Positions 46,202-55,919 are shown, counted from the stretch's first letter. The stretch: DNA of 64,000 nucleotides from Synechococcus sp. MIT S9220 (GCF_014304815.1 NZ_CP047958.1:1116001-1180000), one strand, 5' to 3'. A program made the numbers and translations. Notes: generated by a model from the letters alone, not told the origin.

Positions 46202-48160
46202 ATGCCCACCTTGCTCGAGCAACCTGATCGCCTGGAACGTCGGCTGAAGGACATCCCGACCGAACCTGGTTGCTACCTGATGCGTGACGCTGAGGATCGT
46301 CTGCTTTACGTGGGCAAATCCAAGAGTCTGCGCAGCAGGGTGCGCAGCTATTTCCGCAGTCGCCACGATTTGAGCCCGCGCATTCGCTTGATGGTGCGTC
46401 AGATCTGTGAGATCGAATTCATCGTGACCGACAGCGAGGCAGAAGCTCTCGCGTTGGAATCCAACCTGATCAAGAACCAACAGCCGCACTTCAATGTGCT
46501 GCTCAAAGATGACAAGAAATACCCCTATCTCTGCATCACCTGGAGTGAGCCTTACCCGAGAATTTTCATCACCCGGCGTCGACGTTTTCGCAGTCCGTTG
46601 GATCGCTTCTACGGTCCCTATGTGGATGTGGGGTTGCTGAGACGAACCCTCTTTCTCGTGAAGCGGGTGTTCCCGCTCAGACAACGCCCCAGGCCACTCC
46701 ATCAGGACCGCACCTGTCTGAACTACAACATCGGACGTTGCCCTGGTGTTTGCCAGGAGCAGATCAGCTCAGAGGATTACCACCGCACGCTGCGCAAGGT
46801 GGCGATGGTGTTTCAGGGGCGCAGTGATGAGCTTCAGAAACTCCTTCATCAACAGATGGAGCGTTACGCCGAACGACTGGATTTCGAAGCAGCCGCAAAA
46901 GTGCGTGATCAGCTCAAGGGGCTCGATCAGCTAACTGCAGATCAGAAAATGAGTCTGCCCGATGCCTCCGTTAGCCGTGATGTGATTGCCATGGCGGCCG
47001 ATGAACGGCTGGCTGCTGTTCAGCTGTTTCAAATGCGTGCAGGAAAGCTCGTTGGTCGACTCGGGTATATGGCTGATGCTTCTAATCAGGATCCCGGCCA
47101 GATCCTTCAGCGGGTGATCGAGGAGCATTACAGCCAGGTGGATGCGGTTGAGATCCCGCCTGAGCTGTTGGTGCAGCATCCACTTCTCCAACAGCCATTG
47201 CTTGAGGAGTGGCTGACGGAACAGCGCGAACGCAAGGTTCAGATTCACTGCCCCAAGCAGCGACAGAAAGCAGATCTGATTGAACTGGTTCAGCGCAACG
47301 CCGACTATGAGCTCCAACGGGCGAAACAGGGTCAGGAGCAACAGGCGCTCGCCACCGAAGATCTGGCTCAGCTTCTGGAACTACCTTCGCCGCCCCGACG
47401 CATCGAGGGCTATGACATCAGTCACATTCAGGGCAGCGATGCCGTTGCATCCCAGGTGGTGTTCATTGATGGGCTGCCCGCCAAGCAGCACTACCGCAAG
47501 TACAAGATCCGCAGCAGCAGTATCAGGGCTGGTCACAGCGACGACTTCATGGCCATGGCTGAAATCATGCGGCGCCGTTTCCGCCGCTGGGCACGCGCCA
47601 AGGCTGAAGGCGTCGATGTCGGAGCTCTGCGACACAGAGGCGGAAGTGCTCTGCAGACCGATGGTCTCAACGACTGGCCTGATGTGGTGATGATTGACGG
47701 CGGAAAAGGTCAGCTCTCCGCGGTGATGGAAGCTCTCAGAGAGCTGGACCTGCAGGAGGATCTCAACGTTTGCTCTCTGGCCAAACAGAGAGAGGAAATT
47801 TTTCTGCCAGGTGAAAGTCATCCGCTGGAGAGTGAACCCGATCAGCTCGGCGTGGCTCTGCTGCGTCGCCTTCGCGATGAAGCTCACCGTTTTGCTGTGA
47901 GCTTTCATCGACAGCAACGGGGTGAGCGCATGAAACGTTCACGTCTGTCTGACATTCCTGGTGTTGGACCGAAACGGGTGAAGGATCTGCTGGCCCATTT
48001 CCATTCCATCGACGCCATTCAGCTGGCACCTGTGGAGACCCTCGCTCAGGCGCCAGGTGTTGGGCTGGCACTGGCCAGAGATATCCATCGCTTTTTCCAC
48101 CCTGATCAGGATGCAGAGCAGGATGGGCAGATTCCAGACCCGGGCTCCTCGACACCATGA
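46202..48160 (+). CDS. uvrC: Excinuclease ABC subunit C
   Basis: Nucleotide-excision repair endonuclease, 652 residues. Order of domains: GIY-YIG nuclease (PGCYLMRD ... [18 protein letters not shown], about 20-50), a cysteine-containing spacer ([16 protein letters not shown]), UVR helices ([12 protein letters not shown], about 224-235), RNase H-like nuclease ([25 protein letters not shown]) and C-terminal helix-hairpin-helix ([14 protein letters not shown]). Its TGA overlaps the ATG of the small secreted protein behind it. Confidence 0.97.
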   Translation: MPTLLEQPDRLERRLKDIPTEPGCYLMRDAEDRLLYVGKSKSLRSRVRSYFRSRHDLSPRIRLMVRQICEIEFIVTDSEAEALALESNLIKNQQPHFNVLLKDDKKYPYLCITWSEPYPRIFITRRRRFRSPLDRFYGPYVDVGLLRRTLFLVKRVFPLRQRPRPLHQDRTCLNYNIGRCPGVCQEQISSEDYHRTLRKVAMVFQGRSDELQKLLHQQMERYAERLDFEAAAKVRDQLKGLDQLTADQKMSLPDASVSRDVIAMAADERLAAVQLFQMRAGKLVGRLGYMADASNQDPGQILQRVIEEHYSQVDAVEIPPELLVQHPLLQQPLLEEWLTEQRERKVQIHCPKQRQKADLIELVQRNADYELQRAKQGQEQQALATEDLAQLLELPSPPRRIEGYDISHIQGSDAVASQVVFIDGLPAKQHYRKYKIRSSSIRAGHSDDFMAMAEIMRRRFRRWARAKAEGVDVGALRHRGGSALQTDGLNDWPDVVMIDGGKGQLSAVMEALRELDLQEDLNVCSLAKQREEIFLPGESHPLESEPDQLGVALLRRLRDEAHRFAVSFHRQQRGERMKRSRLSDIPGVGPKRVKDLLAHFHSIDAIQLAPVETLAQAPGVGLALARDIHRFFHPDQDAEQDGQIPDPGSSTP

Positions 48161-48456
48161 TCCGTGCTTTCACATTGGCCGCACTGGTGATGGGTCTGAT
48201 GATCGGTTTGGTCTCCCCTAGCGCGGTCATCGCCTCACCGGGACTCTGCACCGGGCCTGTCTGTGCGGATGACATCACACGCAGCGCCAAGAATCACTGG
48301 CAGCTCGTGCTCAAACTCAACGACCAGCTGGGCCATCGAGAAAAGGTCGTGATGAACTGCAGGGCAGGTCAGCTCAGCCCCATGTCAGGTCCGGTGGACA
48401 GGGCCTATGCCACATCCATCGGACGACGTGCGTGTCGTCTGGCGGGGGAGGGCTGA
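48157..48456 (+). CDS. Small secreted cysteine-containing hypothetical protein
   Basis: A 99-residue protein with a clear signal peptide (1-26, cleavage near AVIASP) and a small mature part holding four cysteines ([16 protein letters not shown]), suggesting two disulfides in the periplasm or lumen. No family recognised. The ATG overlaps the uvrC stop (ATGA), and the photolyase-related gene starts two bases behind its stop. Co-transcription with two DNA-repair genes does not by itself imply a repair role. Confidence 0.7.
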   Translation: MIRAFTLAALVMGLMIGLVSPSAVIASPGLCTGPVCADDITRSAKNHWQLVLKLNDQLGHREKVVMNCRAGQLSPMSGPVDRAYATSIGRRACRLAGEG

Positions 48457-48458
48457 GA

Positions 48459-49943
48459 TTGGAGCTCACCGTTGTCTATCCGCATCAGCTGTTTGCTGAT
48501 CACCCAAGCCTGAACACAGACCGGGCGGTGGCGCTGATTGAGGATCCGCTCTTCTTTGGCACGGATCCGCACTGGCCGATGCAGGTGCACCGTCAGCGTC
48601 TGCTGCTGCATCGATGTTCCATGGCTCTCTACGCAGAAGGCCTGCGTGCACGAGGCTTCACTGTGCTGGAACGTCGCCATCTGCAGGCGCCTGACACGCA
48701 GGGACATCTCCAGGCTCTCTTCGCCATGGGCTACAAGCACTTCCATCTGGCAGATCCTGTCGACGACGTGCTCAGTAGGCGCCTGAATCGATTTGCAGAA
48801 CAGAACGGTTGCAACCTCACAATCACTGCCACTCCGATGTTGCTGACGCCGGATTCCGTCATCAACGAGCACTTCGCCACAGGTCGCAAGCCGCTCATGG
48901 CCAAGTTCTATGAGATGCAGCGCAAACGTCTGAATGTTCTGCTTGAAGTGGATGGTGGCCCCGTTGGAGGTCGTTGGAGTTTTGATGCAGACAACCGCAA
49001 AAAGCTTCCCAAAGGAATCGTTGTTCCTCAGGAACCAACAGCCAGCTCAGCAGCTGTGGTGGACCGGTCACGTCAGGAGCTGGAACAGGAAAATCTGCCG
49101 TTGATCGGTCGCTGGGATCTATTTGCCTATCCCCTGGATCACAAGTCAGCGGATGCCTGGCTTCAGACCTTCCTCAGCCAGCGATTGAGAGATTTCGGCT
49201 CCTATGAGGACGCCATCAGCACACAGCATCGGGTGATGTGGCACAGCGTGCTGACGCCGATGCTCAATATCGGTCTCTTGACACCTCAACAGGTTCTCGA
49301 TCGGACGCTTGAACGGGCTGCTGAGGGGGATGTGCCGCTCAATTCACTTGAAGGTTTCATTCGCCAGATCATCGGTTGGCGTGAGTTCATGGCCGCGATG
49401 TACAAGCGCCATGGGGTGGAGATGCGCACCGGCAATTTCTGGGACTTCGATGACAGGCCTATCCCCGAGGCCTTCTATCTAGGCACAACCGGTCTGCCCC
49501 CAATCGATGACGCCATTCACCACGCTCTGGACACTGGCTATTGCCATCACATCGAGCGTTTGATGCTGCTGGGCAATGTGATGCTGCTTTGCGGCTTTCA
49601 TCCAAACCGCGTCTACCGCTGGTTCATGGAGATGTTCGTCGATGCCTACGACTGGGTGATGGTCCCGAATGTGTATGGCATGAGTCAGTTTGCTGATGGA
49701 GGCCTGTTTTCCACCAAGCCCTATCTCTCCGGCTCGAATTACGTGCGCAAGATGTCGGATTACCGCAAAGGAGAGTGGTGCGACATCTGGGATGGACTGT
49801 TCTGGAGTTTCATCAAGACACACGAGGACTTCTTCCGTGGTCAGTTCCGGCTGGCGATGATGGCTCGCAATCTGGATCGAATGGATTCCGACGTTCTGCG
49901 GAAGCACCAAAATCATGCCAGGCAATTTATTGAATCCCTATGA
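48459..49943 (+). CDS. Photolyase/cryptochrome-related flavoprotein (PhrB-like)
   Basis: About 494 residues, related to the prokaryotic (6-4) photolyase/cryptochrome group (PhrB-type). The FAD-domain blocks are clear: VPLNSLEGFIRQIIGWREFM, GYCHHIERLMLLGN, MEMFVDAYDWVMVPNVYGMSQFADGG and KMSDYRKGEWCDIWDGLFW. In characterised PhrB-type enzymes four cysteines hold a [4Fe-4S] cluster; here the C-x2-C pair after MSDY is missing and only the later cysteine is recognisable, so the cluster is probably absent. The start is TTG 48459 with GGGGGAGGG upstream; a GTG at 48432 is in frame. Confidence 0.85.
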   Translation: MELTVVYPHQLFADHPSLNTDRAVALIEDPLFFGTDPHWPMQVHRQRLLLHRCSMALYAEGLRARGFTVLERRHLQAPDTQGHLQALFAMGYKHFHLADPVDDVLSRRLNRFAEQNGCNLTITATPMLLTPDSVINEHFATGRKPLMAKFYEMQRKRLNVLLEVDGGPVGGRWSFDADNRKKLPKGIVVPQEPTASSAAVVDRSRQELEQENLPLIGRWDLFAYPLDHKSADAWLQTFLSQRLRDFGSYEDAISTQHRVMWHSVLTPMLNIGLLTPQQVLDRTLERAAEGDVPLNSLEGFIRQIIGWREFMAAMYKRHGVEMRTGNFWDFDDRPIPEAFYLGTTGLPPIDDAIHHALDTGYCHHIERLMLLGNVMLLCGFHPNRVYRWFMEMFVDAYDWVMVPNVYGMSQFADGGLFSTKPYLSGSNYVRKMSDYRKGEWCDIWDGLFWSFIKTHEDFFRGQFRLAMMARNLDRMDSDVLRKHQNHARQFIESL

Positions 49944-49973
49944 CATGTCTCGATCAATGAGAGATGAAAGCGT

Positions 49974-50510
49974 TTAAAAATTTCTGATTGACTCAATCAT
50001 TTCATCGACTTTTGTCCAATTCGTAAATTCATGGACTTTAGATAGGTCTTTTGGACCATTGGTGATGGCCATAATCAGTAAAATCGCCAATCTGTTGGGA
50101 CAGTTGAGGCTGGGATAGTCGAGTCTGCCTGCAAAAACACCTTTCAAGTCGGGATCCCATTCGACCTTTTTCAAGAATTTAACGATGTAGGGATTGGTCT
50201 CAGGGGTTGCTTTTTCAGGCTTTCTTGCCGTGAGGTTCAGTGAAAAAAATGCCGTCTTTTTCTCAGAGAGCGTATCTTTGTTCTTTGTGACGAATTCATA
50301 TACGTTTTTTCTGTGGTAGCCATATCTGACACTTGCGCCCAGCAGAACCTCATCAAAATCAGAAAGGTCTTGCTCGGAATCCGTATCAAGTGAGGCAATG
50401 GTTATCGCCTTGTCTTCATTCAACTTTTCCTGGGCGTATTCGCAAATATGCTTGGCATGTCCATCAACGGTTGAATAAAGGATTAAAAGCTTAGACTTTT
50501 TATCAGACAC
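49974..50510 (-). CDS. hemG: Protoporphyrinogen IX oxidase, HemG type
   Basis: FMN flavodoxin-fold enzyme oxidising protoporphyrinogen IX for heme and chlorophyll. 178 residues from GTG 50510. The FMN loop is S13-T14-V15-D16-G17-H18, followed by LLGASVRYGY (57-66) and NLTARKPEKATPETNPY (92-108), blocks shared with Escherichia coli HemG. HemG is typical of Gammaproteobacteria; cyanobacteria mostly use HemJ. The gene is distinctly AT-rich and sits alone between the photolyase-related gene and the PHP gene, suggesting transfer. No ribosome binding site is evident at the GTG. Confidence 0.9.
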   Translation of the reverse strand: MSDKKSKLLILYSTVDGHAKHICEYAQEKLNEDKAITIASLDTDSEQDLSDFDEVLLGASVRYGYHRKNVYEFVTKNKDTLSEKKTAFFSLNLTARKPEKATPETNPYIVKFLKKVEWDPDLKGVFAGRLDYPSLNCPNRLAILLIMAITNGPKDLSKVHEFTNWTKVDEMIESIRNF

Positions 50511-50822
50511 GCTGGTTTGATGACGTTTGACTCAACTATACTGTTACATGATCAACAAGGCTTGTTTTTTCAACAACTGTAAAGACTGCAGACTCGCTTC
50601 ACTGTTTTTGTCATGCCTTATTGACGTTAGTACTTGACTTGATCTGTCCTTGTCATTTCTTTAATCATCGTCTCAAGGATTGATTTCAGAGATTCACAAT
50701 GCTTTGTCAGACATATCGATGTTGCAATCGATTGGTTCCCTTAATCTTCCGAATCGACTGCTCTGCTGATATCATCAACATGAAAAGATCAGTTGTTGAT
50801 GCTCGTCGGCTGGGAGCGTGTC
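50511..50822. other. AT-rich divergent intergenic region
   Basis: About 310 bases between the divergent hemG and PHP genes, AT-rich like hemG. It must hold both promoters. Short open frames here lack ribosome binding sites. No RNA gene or repeat family is recognisable. It contains the palindrome and -10-like box described separately. Confidence 0.6.
50535..50566 (-). promoter_or_regulatory. Candidate hemG promoter with palindromic operator
   Basis: On the minus strand TATAGT (50540-50535) is a good -10 hexamer about 25 bases before the hemG GTG. Fourteen bases further upstream lies the palindrome AACAAG-C-CTTGTT (50554-50566 on the plus strand AACAAG-G-CTTGTT), too tight for an RNA hairpin but a plausible operator near position -35. 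No well-spaced -35 hexamer is present. Confidence 0.3.
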
Positions 50823-51479
50823 TTGTCAGTTGAATCTCACCCTCTTCGAGAGGTTCTCAGAGACGTCGGTCCCGACAGCTGCCCTGATATCTGTAATTTC
50901 CACTGCCACACACAATGCAGTGATGGCAGTCTGCAACCACTTGAATTAATTAAACAAGCGACAGAACGTGGTCTCAGTCATCTCGCTGTGACTGATCACC
51001 ACTCCAGTGCTTCATTTCAACCGATGCTCGACTGGCTCAACCAGCGTCGTCAGCGTGGTGACAAGGTTCCGACTCTCTGGAGCGGTATGGAGATCAGCGC
51101 CATCCTGCGAGGCTGTCTTGTCCATGTGTTGGCTCTTGGTTTTGAACCTGGGCACAGGGCACTCGCTGTCTACAACAGCGGTGATGCAGCGGTCGGAGAG
51201 GATCTCAGAGCGGAGAGCGTCTGCCGAGCGATCCATGAAGCAGGCGGTCTGGCCATTCTTGCTCATCCAGGTCGGTACAGGGTCGGCTTTGCAGATCTGA
51301 TCGATGCTGCTGCAGAACTCGGCTTTGACGGGGGTGAAGCCTGGTATGACTACGACATGCAAACCCGCTGGAGCTGGTCTCCTGTGGTCTGTGAAGCCAT
51401 CGATCGTCGTTTGAAGAACCTTGGCCTTTTGCGTACGTGTGGAACAGATAGTCACGGCTTGAACCTGGAAGGTCGCTAA
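50823..51479 (+). CDS. PHP-domain phosphoesterase
   Basis: A 218-residue PHP-family metal-dependent phosphoesterase. Metal-binding motifs are HCHTQCSDG near the N-terminus, VTDHHS, the HPGRYR block and GTDSHG near the C-terminus, together supplying a trinuclear metal site. TTG at 50823 is chosen because GGGAG lies seven bases ahead; an ATG at 50799 is in frame but has no ribosome binding site. Family members hydrolyse nucleotides, histidinol phosphate or nucleic acids; the substrate here is open. Confidence 0.85.
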   Translation: MSVESHPLREVLRDVGPDSCPDICNFHCHTQCSDGSLQPLELIKQATERGLSHLAVTDHHSSASFQPMLDWLNQRRQRGDKVPTLWSGMEISAILRGCLVHVLALGFEPGHRALAVYNSGDAAVGEDLRAESVCRAIHEAGGLAILAHPGRYRVGFADLIDAAAELGFDGGEAWYDYDMQTRWSWSPVVCEAIDRRLKNLGLLRTCGTDSHGLNLEGR

Positions 51480-51506
51480 GTTCGACGGAATTCCCTGTCT
51501 CTGGGT

Positions 51507-52064
51507 ATGGGCCTCTTCGATCGTCTGCTTAATTCCAGCTCGGATCAAAACGAGTCTGCAAAAGGTCCCAAGGCCAAAAAGCCGAAACAGGAAGCTTTTT
51601 TCCTCGACAGCGACAGCGCGTCAACCTTTGGCGACCGCGACTACATGCGTGAGTCCAAGACCATCCGCCACACGTTTCCAGGAACTCTTGACAGCCCTGG
51701 GATGAAGGAGATGGTCACTGAAGTGGACGCCACGGATCTCAAAGTCGATAGGCGCAGTGAGGGTCTGGGTGATCAGGTTGTCAAAAAGGAGACGGTCACC
51801 GTCAATACTGGTGTTCCCAAAGCGGTGAAGAAAACCTTTGCGGAAACGATGTCGCAATCGGAACTGGACGAGCGGCTCAAAGGCAACGCACTGAAGCAGG
51901 CAGGTGTGAACGCTCTCGCTGCCCCTGATGCGGCTCCTCTGGCTCGCAAACAGGAGCTCAAACCCAAAGAGGAACCGAAGCCTTCGAGCTCAGGTTCTCA
52001 GAAGAGTAATAAGCCTGGTTCAATCGATCCTTTCCTCTCCATGGTTCGGGATCTCAACAAATAA
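51507..52064 (+). CDS. Hypothetical protein, largely disordered
   Basis: A 185-residue charged protein starting MGLFDRLLNSSS, a short amphipathic opening that could bind membranes. The middle (DRDYMRESKTIRHTFPGTLDSPGMKEMVTEVD; VNTGVPKAVKKTFAETMSQSELDERLKG) may be ordered; the rest is Lys/Ser/Pro/Glu rich and probably disordered. No known domain recognised. It lies 27 bases behind the PHP gene and ten bases before the convergent cobN end. Codon use looks like its neighbours. Confidence 0.7.
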   Translation: MGLFDRLLNSSSDQNESAKGPKAKKPKQEAFFLDSDSASTFGDRDYMRESKTIRHTFPGTLDSPGMKEMVTEVDATDLKVDRRSEGLGDQVVKKETVTVNTGVPKAVKKTFAETMSQSELDERLKGNALKQAGVNALAAPDAAPLARKQELKPKEEPKPSSSGSQKSNKPGSIDPFLSMVRDLNK

Positions 52065-52073
52065 GGTCAGGCC

Positions 52074-55000
52074 TCAGCGGTTGATGTCAACTCCTTCAAC
52101 CGCACGCTCCGATTCGAGCAGGACACTTCTGATCGCATCGAGCAACGAGGCATCGGCATCGGACCAGAGTCCCCTTGTGGCTGCTTCCAGACAGCGTTCG
52201 GCCATATCTCTCATGACCCAGGGATTGCGTCGCAAGAGAAACTCTCTGACATCCTCGGCAAGCAGCCAGCTTTCAGCGATTCGGCCGTAACACCAATCCG
52301 GAACCGCACCGGTTGTGGCGTCGTAGGCGAACAGATAATCAAGGCTGGCTCCCATTTCGAAGGCCCCCTTGTAGCCGTGCTGCTTCATCCCTTCGATCCA
52401 GCGTGGGTTAAGCAGCCGACTGCGGACGACCTTGTCGATCTCACGATCCAGTCCATGAATCCGCAACCGTTCTCTACGGGAATGATCAGCGAAAAACAGT
52501 TTCGGATCGTTGCCGCTGACCCGGTTCACTGCAGCAGCCAAACCCCCCTGAAACTGGTAGTAGTCATCGGAATCGAGCAGGTCGTGTTCCCTGTTGTCTT
52601 GGTTGTGCAGCACAACCTGAACGTCCTGAAGAGCCTGTTCGAGTCCCACCCTGTCGTGATGAGCTGTCGCTTCGGCGTCATAGCTCCAGGAGCTCCAGGC
52701 CAGGTAGGCCTCTCCAAGCTGATCACGCCGTTCCCACTGACCTGAGTCGATCAGGGCCTGAAGGCCAGCGCCATAGGAGCCTGGTGCGGATCCGAACAGA
52801 CGGGCCTGAGGTCCGCGGCTGCGAGTGAGAGCTGCCAGGGGATTGTCCCTCTCGGCCTCCTCAAGCCCAGCAACCATGGACAAGGCGCGATCGACCCAGG
52901 CAAGCAGCTGTGGAAAGGCATCCCGGAACAGACCCGACATGCGCAGAGTGACATCCACGCGTGGTCGCTCCAGCAGGGTCAAGGGAATCAACTCAAGATC
53001 CACCATCCGCCGTGTCGGGCCATCCCAGACGGGCCGCACGCCGAGCAGGGCAAACATCTGAGCGATGTCTTCGCCTCCATTGCGCATGGTGGCTGTTCCC
53101 CAGACCGACAACGCCAGGTGCCGCAGGGGTTCCCCCTCCTCGAGTTCGTAAAGATCCAGCAGTTGTTCCGCGCTGCGACGACCCAGATCCCATGCAGCTT
53201 CTGTGGGTAGACCTCTCAGATCAACGGAATAAAAGTTTCGCCCCGTCGGCAGAACGTCATCTCGTCCACGGGTTGGTGCGCCAGAAGGACCGCTAGCGAT
53301 CCGGCGGCCGCTCGCTGCCGCTAGGACGGCCCGATGCTCATGACTGGCGGATTGCTGCAACCGAGGCCAGAGATCAGTCTTGATGAACTGGAGTGGACCG
53401 GGTAGTGGCTCTGAGCTGAGTAGTTTCTGAAAGACATGATCCAGCGGCGGGGCCTGGTCGTGCTGTTGCGATCCATCGGCCTCGATCAGCTGCAGCAGAA
53501 GCCGTTCAGCCTGTGCCTCGATCCACTCGACCGCATCACTGAGTCGCCGAGGCTGATGGCAGCCATGGCGTTCCAGGATTTGTCGATCCTGGTCAGATAA
53601 CAAAGCTCCGTCCTCGTCTTTCCAGGGATCGCATTCCAGGCCGACACTGCGGCTCATCCACTGGGTGAGTCCAGGACGATCAGACGCCGGGGAGCGAGCA
53701 ATCGCCAGCAACAACTCAGCCAGTTGGGTTGGTTGGGGATGGTCCCCCAGCCGATGCAGGCCAGTCCTGATCTGTGCTTCTTTGAGTTCACACAAGTAGG
53801 TCTCAACTTGCTCGAACAAGTCACCGATCTCTGCTGATGAGCTCTGCCTCGACAGAAAGCTCTCAATCGATGGCCAGTTCAGATCGATCAGCAGTTGGAT
53901 CAGCTGTTGTTGGATCTGATCGCATCGGGAGGCACCGAGTTGCCTTGCTTCGATGTACTCGTCCAGAAGTGATTCCAGAGACAGCATGGATCCATGCAGC
54001 CCAGCCCTGCCGAGAGGAGGTGTGAGGTGGTCCAGGATCACTGCATGCCCCCTGCGTTTGGCCTGTGACCCTTCGCCTGGATCGTTGACGATGAAGGGAT
54101 AAAGATGGGGGATGGCACCCAGTGCGAGCGCAGGGGCACAAGACGGACTGAGACCGACTGACTTGCCAGGCAGCCATTCCGCACTGCCGTGCTTCCCCAC
54201 ATGCAGCATCAGTTGACAGTGGTGGATCTCCCGTAGCCAGAGGTACTGAGCCAGATAGCGATGGGGAGGGGGAAGATCTGGAGAATGCAGATCACTGAGC
54301 TGATCTGCGTCATAACCACGACTGGGCTGCACCAGAACCACAACATGGCCGAATCGCAGACCGTGGATGGCGAAGCCAAGCGGCTCAAGATCAACCGCAT
54401 GCTCTGGTTCACCCCAACGATCCAGAATCGGCAACTTTGCGGCTTCAGGCAACGATGACCACCAGCGCTGATAGTGCGAAAGCGGCAGATGGGTGAGCGG
54501 TGGCCTGATCTGACTTTCTGGATCGTTGGTGCGACCGTTGAGAATCTGTTGGATCAACAGATCAGGATCCTTCGGTAGAGGCTGTTCACCGAGATGGAAT
54601 CCGTCATCGCGCAGCCAGCGCAGGATGTTGAGACAACTTGCCGGGGTATCGAGACCCACGCCATTGGCCAGGCGACCGTTTCTGAGAGGGTAATTCGCCA
54701 GGACCAGTGCCACTGAGCGCTGTTCGGCCTGTGTGGAGCGCAAGTCGACCCAGGCCCTGGCGTGCTCAGCAATCCAGTTCAGCCCAGCGTCATCAGGCTC
54801 CAGGCGTTTAACCGCTGTGCACAAACGCTCATCCGCGTGGTCCACTTCGCGGAAGGCGCCGATCCGCGTTGTGATGCGACCATCCAGCTCCGGCAGCACA
54901 ACCTGAAGGGATAGATCAACCGGATCAAGGCCTTGAAACGAGTCCTGCCAGCGCTCACGGGAACGTCCGGAACTCAGCATCTGCAGAACAGGACGATCCA

Positions 55001-55847
55001 GGTCATCCCAGAGGGGTGCACCCAGTCCTGCTTCCGAAAACTGAACAGATGCGAATGACGTCGAGGTGATCACCAGCTCCACGGCCTGTTGCCGGTACAG
55101 ATCCTTCACAGCCCGCTGAACGGCAGGATCACGCAGGCTGCTCACCCAGAGTGCCTTGGGCACCAGTCCCTGCGCTCGCAGGGTTTTGAGCAGAACATCG
55201 CACCAGTGAACATCCGCTGATTGGCGATGGGCGCGGTAGAGAAGCACGCCAACTGTCGGCCCTTCTTCCTGTAGCCAGTCGTAGGGGTCAGGGTCGGGAC
55301 TGGCCGTCAGCGTCAATGACGGTGCATCGATGGCAGACGTCTCGCCTGAAGCCGTGGACAATATCCATTCCAGACCGTCGAGCCAACGCTGCAGGTTGTC
55401 TTCTCCTCCTTCGCGCAGCAGCCTTGCCATGGCATCACAGAGGTGATCAGGCTGACTGCTGAGTGGATGGAGTTCACGCTCCTGTTCAGGCGTGCCAGCC
55501 AAAACAAGCAGTTGCCGACCCTTCTGTTTCGCAAGCCATGAGCAGCACTGTTCAAGGCCATAGGACCAGTGACCACGACCTCCGAGCAATCTGATCACGA
55601 TCAGTTGCGTCTTATCGGTGCAGAGGGCCAGGTAATGATCGATCTGAGCTGGATGGGACAGGGCATCCAGCGGCAGCGCACGGATGCCGTCTTGCCAGAT
55701 CGGTCTCGTCTGCGTGTCTAGAACCCTTGCCAGGGCGGAGATATCCGAGCTGGCGCTGGTCAGAAACAAGACCGGTGCAGTGGGTTGCTCCACGTAGGAG
55801 ATCGGCCCATCGGTGTCGGCCCCCGGCAGGCTGCTTAGGCGATGCAT
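52074..55847 (-). CDS. cobN: Cobaltochelatase subunit CobN
   Basis: Large subunit of the ATP-dependent chelatase inserting cobalt in the aerobic B12 pathway. About 1257 residues, the usual CobN length. Blocks such as LANYPLRNGRLANGVGLDTPAS, LMLHVGKHGSAEWLPGKSVGLS and PTGRNFYSVDLRGLPTEAAW are family-typical; the N-terminus is unlike the magnesium chelatase subunit ChlH. No cobS/cobT is in view; in cyanobacteria ChlI/ChlD are suspected partners. The ATG at 55847 has GGGG about seven bases ahead. Divergent from ilvE by 72 bases. Confidence 0.92.
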   Translation of the reverse strand: MHRLSSLPGADTDGPISYVEQPTAPVLFLTSASSDISALARVLDTQTRPIWQDGIRALPLDALSHPAQIDHYLALCTDKTQLIVIRLLGGRGHWSYGLEQCCSWLAKQKGRQLLVLAGTPEQERELHPLSSQPDHLCDAMARLLREGGEDNLQRWLDGLEWILSTASGETSAIDAPSLTLTASPDPDPYDWLQEEGPTVGVLLYRAHRQSADVHWCDVLLKTLRAQGLVPKALWVSSLRDPAVQRAVKDLYRQQAVELVITSTSFASVQFSEAGLGAPLWDDLDRPVLQMLSSGRSRERWQDSFQGLDPVDLSLQVVLPELDGRITTRIGAFREVDHADERLCTAVKRLEPDDAGLNWIAEHARAWVDLRSTQAEQRSVALVLANYPLRNGRLANGVGLDTPASCLNILRWLRDDGFHLGEQPLPKDPDLLIQQILNGRTNDPESQIRPPLTHLPLSHYQRWWSSLPEAAKLPILDRWGEPEHAVDLEPLGFAIHGLRFGHVVVLVQPSRGYDADQLSDLHSPDLPPPHRYLAQYLWLREIHHCQLMLHVGKHGSAEWLPGKSVGLSPSCAPALALGAIPHLYPFIVNDPGEGSQAKRRGHAVILDHLTPPLGRAGLHGSMLSLESLLDEYIEARQLGASRCDQIQQQLIQLLIDLNWPSIESFLSRQSSSAEIGDLFEQVETYLCELKEAQIRTGLHRLGDHPQPTQLAELLLAIARSPASDRPGLTQWMSRSVGLECDPWKDEDGALLSDQDRQILERHGCHQPRRLSDAVEWIEAQAERLLLQLIEADGSQQHDQAPPLDHVFQKLLSSEPLPGPLQFIKTDLWPRLQQSASHEHRAVLAAASGRRIASGPSGAPTRGRDDVLPTGRNFYSVDLRGLPTEAAWDLGRRSAEQLLDLYELEEGEPLRHLALSVWGTATMRNGGEDIAQMFALLGVRPVWDGPTRRMVDLELIPLTLLERPRVDVTLRMSGLFRDAFPQLLAWVDRALSMVAGLEEAERDNPLAALTRSRGPQARLFGSAPGSYGAGLQALIDSGQWERRDQLGEAYLAWSSWSYDAEATAHHDRVGLEQALQDVQVVLHNQDNREHDLLDSDDYYQFQGGLAAAVNRVSGNDPKLFFADHSRRERLRIHGLDREIDKVVRSRLLNPRWIEGMKQHGYKGAFEMGASLDYLFAYDATTGAVPDWCYGRIAESWLLAEDVREFLLRRNPWVMRDMAERCLEAATRGLWSDADASLLDAIRSVLLESERAVEGVDINR

Positions 55848-55919
55848 GTCCCCATTCTCCAGAGCGCAGGACAATCGGGAACTGACGGGTGAGAAGATCT
55901 GGTCAACGGACCCTCAGCG

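Noticed and set aside
52074-55847. Reading this gene as magnesium chelatase ChlH
   Set aside because: ChlH and CobN are homologous, but the N-terminus and length here match CobN and lack the ChlH opening.
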